A stretch of DNA of 64,000 nucleotides, from the NCBI RefSeq assembly GCF_026151205.1, contig NC_087076.1:18091419-18155418 (forward strand), read 5' to 3'. The translations under genes and the position numbers were made by a program. Below the pieces are notes generated by a model. That model worked only from the letters and a program-made list of their open reading frames with translations. It was not told the DNA's origin and did no database searches. Shown here piece after piece: positions 60,260 through 64,000 of this stretch. How positions within the stretch are numbered: the stretch's first letter is position 1; the number at the start of each line of letters is the position of its first letter. Source of the DNA: Bolinopsis microptera (lineage: Eukaryota > Ctenophora > Tentaculata > Lobata > Bolinopsidae).

Positions 60260-60400
60260 ATGAGAGAAGTTCCTTTGTCCCTAAACTCGCGGGAGTTTCT
60301 CTCCTCAGTCCTCAAGGAGGGTCTGCGGCCTGACGCCCGAGAAGGATATGATTACAGAGACATCAAGATCAGTTTTGGACCTCAGTGGGGTCACGCAGAG
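60260..60400 (+). CDS. EXOSC9: First exon of exosome component 9 (RRP45/PM-Scl75)
   Basis: 47 codons from the ATG to a GAG|GTTAGT donor at 60400/60401, phase 0. The sequence has the EXOSC9 N-terminal pattern (FLSSVLKEGLRPDAREGYDYRDIKISFG), the RNase PH-fold start of this ring subunit of the RNA exosome. The next exon (expected VxLGKTRV...) was not found in the remaining 3.6 kb. The rest may lie beyond the window, with GALNS inside the intron, or this may be an orphan exon copy. It is the best reading of a short exon, not a full gene. Confidence 0.65.
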
Positions 60401-60859
60401 GTTAGTTTCCTTTTCCATATTTCATTGTAAATGTGTCTCAACTGAGATCATATCACTAACACACGCTAGATTTGTAGCATTTCCCTCTATTGTGGGATGA
60501 GGTGAGACCGTTGATTTACCCTTTACCCGTATCTTCCTGTTACACCATCCCAAACTCTCTATCTTCTCCTTTTATTTACGGCCAATACTCTCCTTATAAT
60601 TCGTTAAGATTTGCACGCTCTTTGGGGTTAGTGCTATGTATATATACAAGTGTGGATACAAATTTTTAAATAAAAAAAAATTTTTTCGGAGTTTAGAGGT
60701 TAAAAGTGACATAACACATTTTTATCGTATTAAACAAAATCTCAATTTAAAATTTCAACAAAAAATACACCCATTTTAAAATGTCTCTTCAAAAAACTCT
60801 TTTAAAGCTTTTTCTGTGTAGCTTCCCAGTTTGGGGATCGTTACTTCTCTTCTATCGCA

Positions 60860-62401
60860 TCAGTGAGGCCACACACAAAGCTTGGGATTAGAATCAGGTA
60901 CAGGCAAACAGTAATCAAGGTCCTCACAGCCCGGTGGAGCCCAATTTTGCACTGCAACATCGCAATAGTTTAGGGACGGCACTCCTGGTACCAAGTTTGC
61001 TTTGTGCTCTTTAACGATGGGATCGATGGTTGCCATGGCAGCTTTGTATTCTTTACTTTTATTTTCGATAATATACTTTTCTCCTGGATCTCTATTAACA
61101 TTGAAAAGTATCGGTTTATCCGTGTGATCTATTTGGTCGTGAACTGTAACATTTTTGATGTATTGGCCTCTGCAGAAAGTGAACTTCATTGGGTTTTGTC
61201 CGTGCTGAGTCCACATCCAATAGTGTGCCTTGTAAGCGCCCACCCTCACTGCCATCATCTCGTTACCTCTGTAATACCATATAGGCCTGTCTATCACTGG
61301 GACTGACTGGTCCAGTAGAACTGGACTCAGGTCTATGCCGTCAATAATTCTGTCTTGAGGCGGTTTTACCCCCGCCAAAGTTAGACTGGTAGTAAAAAGG
61401 TCCATGATGTTTCCGAGCTGATGAGTAATGGTTCCAGCAGGGATTGAACCAGGCCACCAAGCTATCCCTGGTTCTCTCATCCCTCCCTCATATGTTGTCT
61501 CTTTTCCACACAAGAAAGGACCATTGTCTCCGCCTGCTGAACCTCTATAGGTAGCTGCCCCGTTGTCTGACGTGAAGAAGACAAAAGTGTTATTGTCAAT
61601 CCCTAACTCCTTCAGCTTCTCTAAGATCTTGCCTACACAGTAGTCCATTTCCATCACAGCATCTCCGTATCTTCCTCGGATGCTTTTCTCGAGGAACATT
61701 GGGCTGGCATAGTTGGGACCGTGTGTCGCGTCCGGTGTCCAGTAAAGGAAAAACGGATTTCCATCAGAGTGCACCTTTTCGATGAATGAAAGACCTTCCT
61801 GGAGAAAGATTTGGCTTACATTGGACAGTCCATCATTTCCAATGGTGAAGTTGGTGTAGTATCTTCCAACCATTTTGTCGTCTTTGTACACTGGCATGTT
61901 GGGTGTTTTAACATCGTTATATGGTCCAAAATGACAATTTCCTGAGCCAAAGAACTCATCAAATCCTCTTTTGCAGGGAAGGAACTGTCTCCTGTGTCCA
62001 AGGTGCCATTTTCCAATTATTTTACTTTTGTAGTCAGCCTCTTTCAAGAGTTCAGGAAGGAGCTGCTCGTATTCGTGAATACCACCGACAATAGTCTGAG
62101 GAGTGAAAGCGTTCCTAGCATGAGCGTTCGTTGAGTAAAATCCATTTCTAATAGGTAGTCTCCCCGTCATCAGAGCTGCTCTTGAGGGGGAACAGAGCGG
62201 GTTAGCTGTGTAAAAGTCCATGAACAACATACCTTCTGCCGCCATCTTGTCGATAAAAGGGGTTTCCTTAGCCCAGTTTCCATTGATCCCCACGTCACCC
62301 CAGCCCATATCATCCATCAGCATTATTATGATGTTTGGACGATCAACCAGGCAGTGCGAAACTGTCAGGCATAGAACCATGCATGACAGTCGTATTAACA
62401 T
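60860..62401 (-). CDS. GALNS: N-acetylgalactosamine-6-sulfatase
   Basis: Lysosomal sulfatase that removes 6-sulfate from N-acetylgalactosamine or galactose in chondroitin and keratan sulfate. One uninterrupted frame of 513 residues (human 522). A signal peptide covers about residues 1-17, with [15 protein letters not shown] opening the sulfatase fold (Asp30/Asp31 as metal ligands). Cys70 in CSPSR is the residue converted to formylglycine. [21 protein letters not shown] and [13 protein letters not shown] follow, and the Cys-rich C-terminus (NWAPPGCE) matches GALNS closely. Several N-x-S/T sites are present. The gene has no introns, unlike the intron-rich genes around it and the vertebrate gene, which suggests retroposition or intron loss. 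It is antisense to the EXOSC9 exon 460 bp away. Confidence 0.93.
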   Translation of the reverse strand: MLIRLSCMVLCLTVSHCLVDRPNIIIMLMDDMGWGDVGINGNWAKETPFIDKMAAEGMLFMDFYTANPLCSPSRAALMTGRLPIRNGFYSTNAHARNAFTPQTIVGGIHEYEQLLPELLKEADYKSKIIGKWHLGHRRQFLPCKRGFDEFFGSGNCHFGPYNDVKTPNMPVYKDDKMVGRYYTNFTIGNDGLSNVSQIFLQEGLSFIEKVHSDGNPFFLYWTPDATHGPNYASPMFLEKSIRGRYGDAVMEMDYCVGKILEKLKELGIDNNTFVFFTSDNGAATYRGSAGGDNGPFLCGKETTYEGGMREPGIAWWPGSIPAGTITHQLGNIMDLFTTSLTLAGVKPPQDRIIDGIDLSPVLLDQSVPVIDRPIWYYRGNEMMAVRVGAYKAHYWMWTQHGQNPMKFTFCRGQYIKNVTVHDQIDHTDKPILFNVNRDPGEKYIIENKSKEYKAAMATIDPIVKEHKANLVPGVPSLNYCDVAVQNWAPPGCEDLDYCLPVPDSNPKLCVWPH

Positions 62402-63440
62402 TTTACTGAGGGGAAGGGACCGTGTGAGTCATAGTGTATAAACACTAAAAAGTAATGATTATCGGAATGAAATAGCAAACGCAGAAGGACACGTTAAAAA
62501 ATTCTAAAGTCATTAAAGGTATACATAGATTTTGATAAGATAGATTTAAAGGGAAATATACATTTAGATACGATATTTTGATAACAATTTAAATATCGAC
62601 GAGAAACTGAAAATACAACTTTTTACACCGTTTTTCAATGACAAACAAACGGTGCATCAGTTGCCCGCCTAACTTAATCAACTTTTTTTTTCTTGTCACA
62701 TTTTAGTGGAGCCATGTAATCAATAATCATACAATATGTAATTCGAACCCAAGATAATTTTTGTGGTTCAGGTTAAAGTGGTGCAAGGTCAAAAGGAAAT
62801 CGCGGCACGTAGGGAATCGCGATTTTCCCTATTCTCCGCGACAAATCGCGATTTTTGACGTTTGCCAAATCGCGATTTTTCAATTCTCCGCGACAAATCT
62901 GAGGAGGAATATATATTTATATTTGTAAACATGTAAATAAACATTAGCTATTTGTGGTGCTGCATTGGTACCCATTGGTATTCCAATAACTTGTCTATTA
63001 GTGCTTTTCATGCAACAAGTAAAACAAATCCTTTATGTCATGTTTCCAGGGTTTGGACTGGAATTGCCTGCTTAAAGAACCTCCATCGCATTACATTACA
63101 TAATTTTCTGAAACATATATTACATTTACAATAAATTATGCAATATCACAACATTACAATCAACAAAATAAATTTAATCGCAGAATCTCAAATGCAAATA
63201 ATCGTAAATTAAACACAAAAAACAAATTAAACATGCAATAAATGAATATACGAATGCGCATCTTTTGTCAACTTACTCCTTCATAAAATTAATTTTTTAC
63301 AAAAAAAAATTTTTAGACGGTAAAATAATGGTTACTAATTTATAAGTCACAAATAATAAATCAATACAAATTAATCACAAATACTAGAATAATTAATAGA
63401 TATTAGGTAACTTATATAACTGAAAAACGATATATGTCGA
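62402..63440. repeat. Intergenic; tandem AATCGCGATTTT / TTCTCCGCGACAAATC repeat at 62800-62905
   Basis: Two diverged units of about 50 bp carry AATCGCGATTTT and TTCTCCGCGACAAATC, with AATCGCGATT itself palindromic. The remainder is AT-rich with no exon seen. Confidence 0.5.
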
Positions 63441-63446
63441 TACAAA

Positions 63447-63683
63447 TTACAAAATAATATTAGGTGATTGAAACATTTCAATAAATTCATCATAAATATC
63501 ACTACCATATTTACCCCAAATATTTAATCTTGATTTATAAAACTTGACAAACTTGTTGCGCAAAGCAGCTAACTTAAATCCTTGCGCAACCAATTTACCT
63601 AAAAGTTCGGTAACACAATTTTTGAAACCCTTAAGTGTCGAATATATAAATTTGACCCTGATAAGTAACATAAGAATTATCAA
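63447..63683 (-). pseudogene. Possible retroelement C-terminal fragment
   Basis: 78 open codons rich in Lys, Phe and Leu (GKLVAQGFKLAALRNKFVKFY, then WGKYGSDIYDEF). This form resembles the tail of some cnidarian RT polyproteins, but I cannot name the family. Confidence 0.3.
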
Positions 63684-63736
63684 TCAAATAATTAAGACAT
63701 TCCAAAAGTGTATCTTTAGAAAACTGAACTTTGTAC

Positions 63737-63878
63737 ATGTGCTCGTGACGGCACACCCCATCATCGCAACGGATGGTTCCTGAAGGACAGTCTCCATCGG
63801 CATCGTCATCGCAGTCTCCGCATGTTCTCGGACAAGCCTCTTTTATCAGCGAGTATTTGCAGAACTTCTCTTTGCAAC
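63737..63878 (-). CDS. Internal exon with ShKT and LDL-receptor-A-like modules (partial gene)
   Basis: On minus, behind acceptor CACCTCCAG at 63879-63887, the frame reads a ShKT-type half domain (CKEKFCKYSLIKEACPRTCGDC) directly followed by CPSGTIRCDDGVCRHEH, which looks like the start of an LDL-receptor-A repeat. A possible donor (CACAT|GTACAA) lies at 63736/63737. ShKT modules cap secreted peptidases and toxin-like peptides in cnidarians and worms, so the gene probably encodes a secreted or membrane multi-domain protein. The 5' part lies beyond the window; no downstream exon was found. Function unknown. Confidence 0.45.
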
Positions 63879-64000
63879 CTGGAGGTGATACCAGGGGTTA
63901 TATTTATGAAGGAGTCGTTTGAACATGGTTGACCGAATATCAGAAATTTATGATATTTGGCAAGCTAAACTGATGAAATGTTATAATATTATAACAGCGT

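Noticed and set aside
62800-62905. Regulatory palindromes (AATCGCGATT) as operator sites
   Set aside because: They belong to a short tandem repeat in intergenic sequence with no linked gene.

Overview
This is a eukaryotic, animal-type nuclear window. It is AT-rich and has intron-rich single-copy genes with GT-AG introns, mostly 150-700 bp. I rebuilt four conserved multi-exon genes exon by exon, and their phases close exactly: NUP88 (nuclear pore), NCBP1 (cap-binding complex), NDC80 (kinetochore) and CDK11 (PITSLRE kinase). Other genes are a short-chain dehydrogenase, an acid lipase, GALNS (arylsulfatase), the first exon of EXOSC9, a small single-pass membrane protein and a ShKT/LDL-receptor-A-like exon. 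The animal protein set, the ShKT exon and the LINE content suggest an early-branching animal, perhaps a cnidarian. That is an inference; the species cannot be fixed from the window.

Layout. 1-15.8 kb: membrane protein (+), then NUP88 (-) and NCBP1 (-) head to tail, with the dehydrogenase (+) diverging from NCBP1 across about 120 bp. 16.5-21.3 kb: NDC80 (-), with a complete acid lipase gene (+) inside one of its introns. 21.4-35 kb: zinc-finger and LINE debris, plus a 5.04-kb element with 38-bp terminal inverted repeats and a TATAC target duplication that holds long tandem repeats. 35-53.7 kb: a three-layer nest of retroelements. 54.9-59.7 kb: CDK11 (+). 60.2-64 kb: EXOSC9 exon 1 (+), intronless GALNS (-), and a partial ShKT exon (-) running off the end.

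The nest is the most interesting part. An R2-like LINE (-) with a Myb-like N-terminus and a restriction-like endonuclease is split by a 14.2-kb LTR element (38111-52326, CAAG target duplication). The LINE reading frame continues exactly across the insertion. The LTR element carries gag and protease remnants but no recognisable reverse transcriptase or integrase. It is itself split by a nearly intact CR1/Jockey-type LINE (+) at 42.4-48.1 kb. ORF1 of that LINE joins an AlkB-type 2-oxoglutarate/Fe(II) dioxygenase domain to an SGNH esterase domain, followed by an APE endonuclease/reverse transcriptase ORF2. A retrotransposon carrying its own putative nucleic-acid demethylase is the best candidate here for an undescribed system.

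The host genes are housekeeping functions (nuclear export, mRNA capping, chromosome segregation, transcription/splicing kinase, RNA decay, lysosomal catabolism) and do not form one pathway. Nested opposite-strand genes and large intronic minisatellites recur. One NCBP1 intron holds a base-dropped copy of its neighbour that looks like an assembly artefact.
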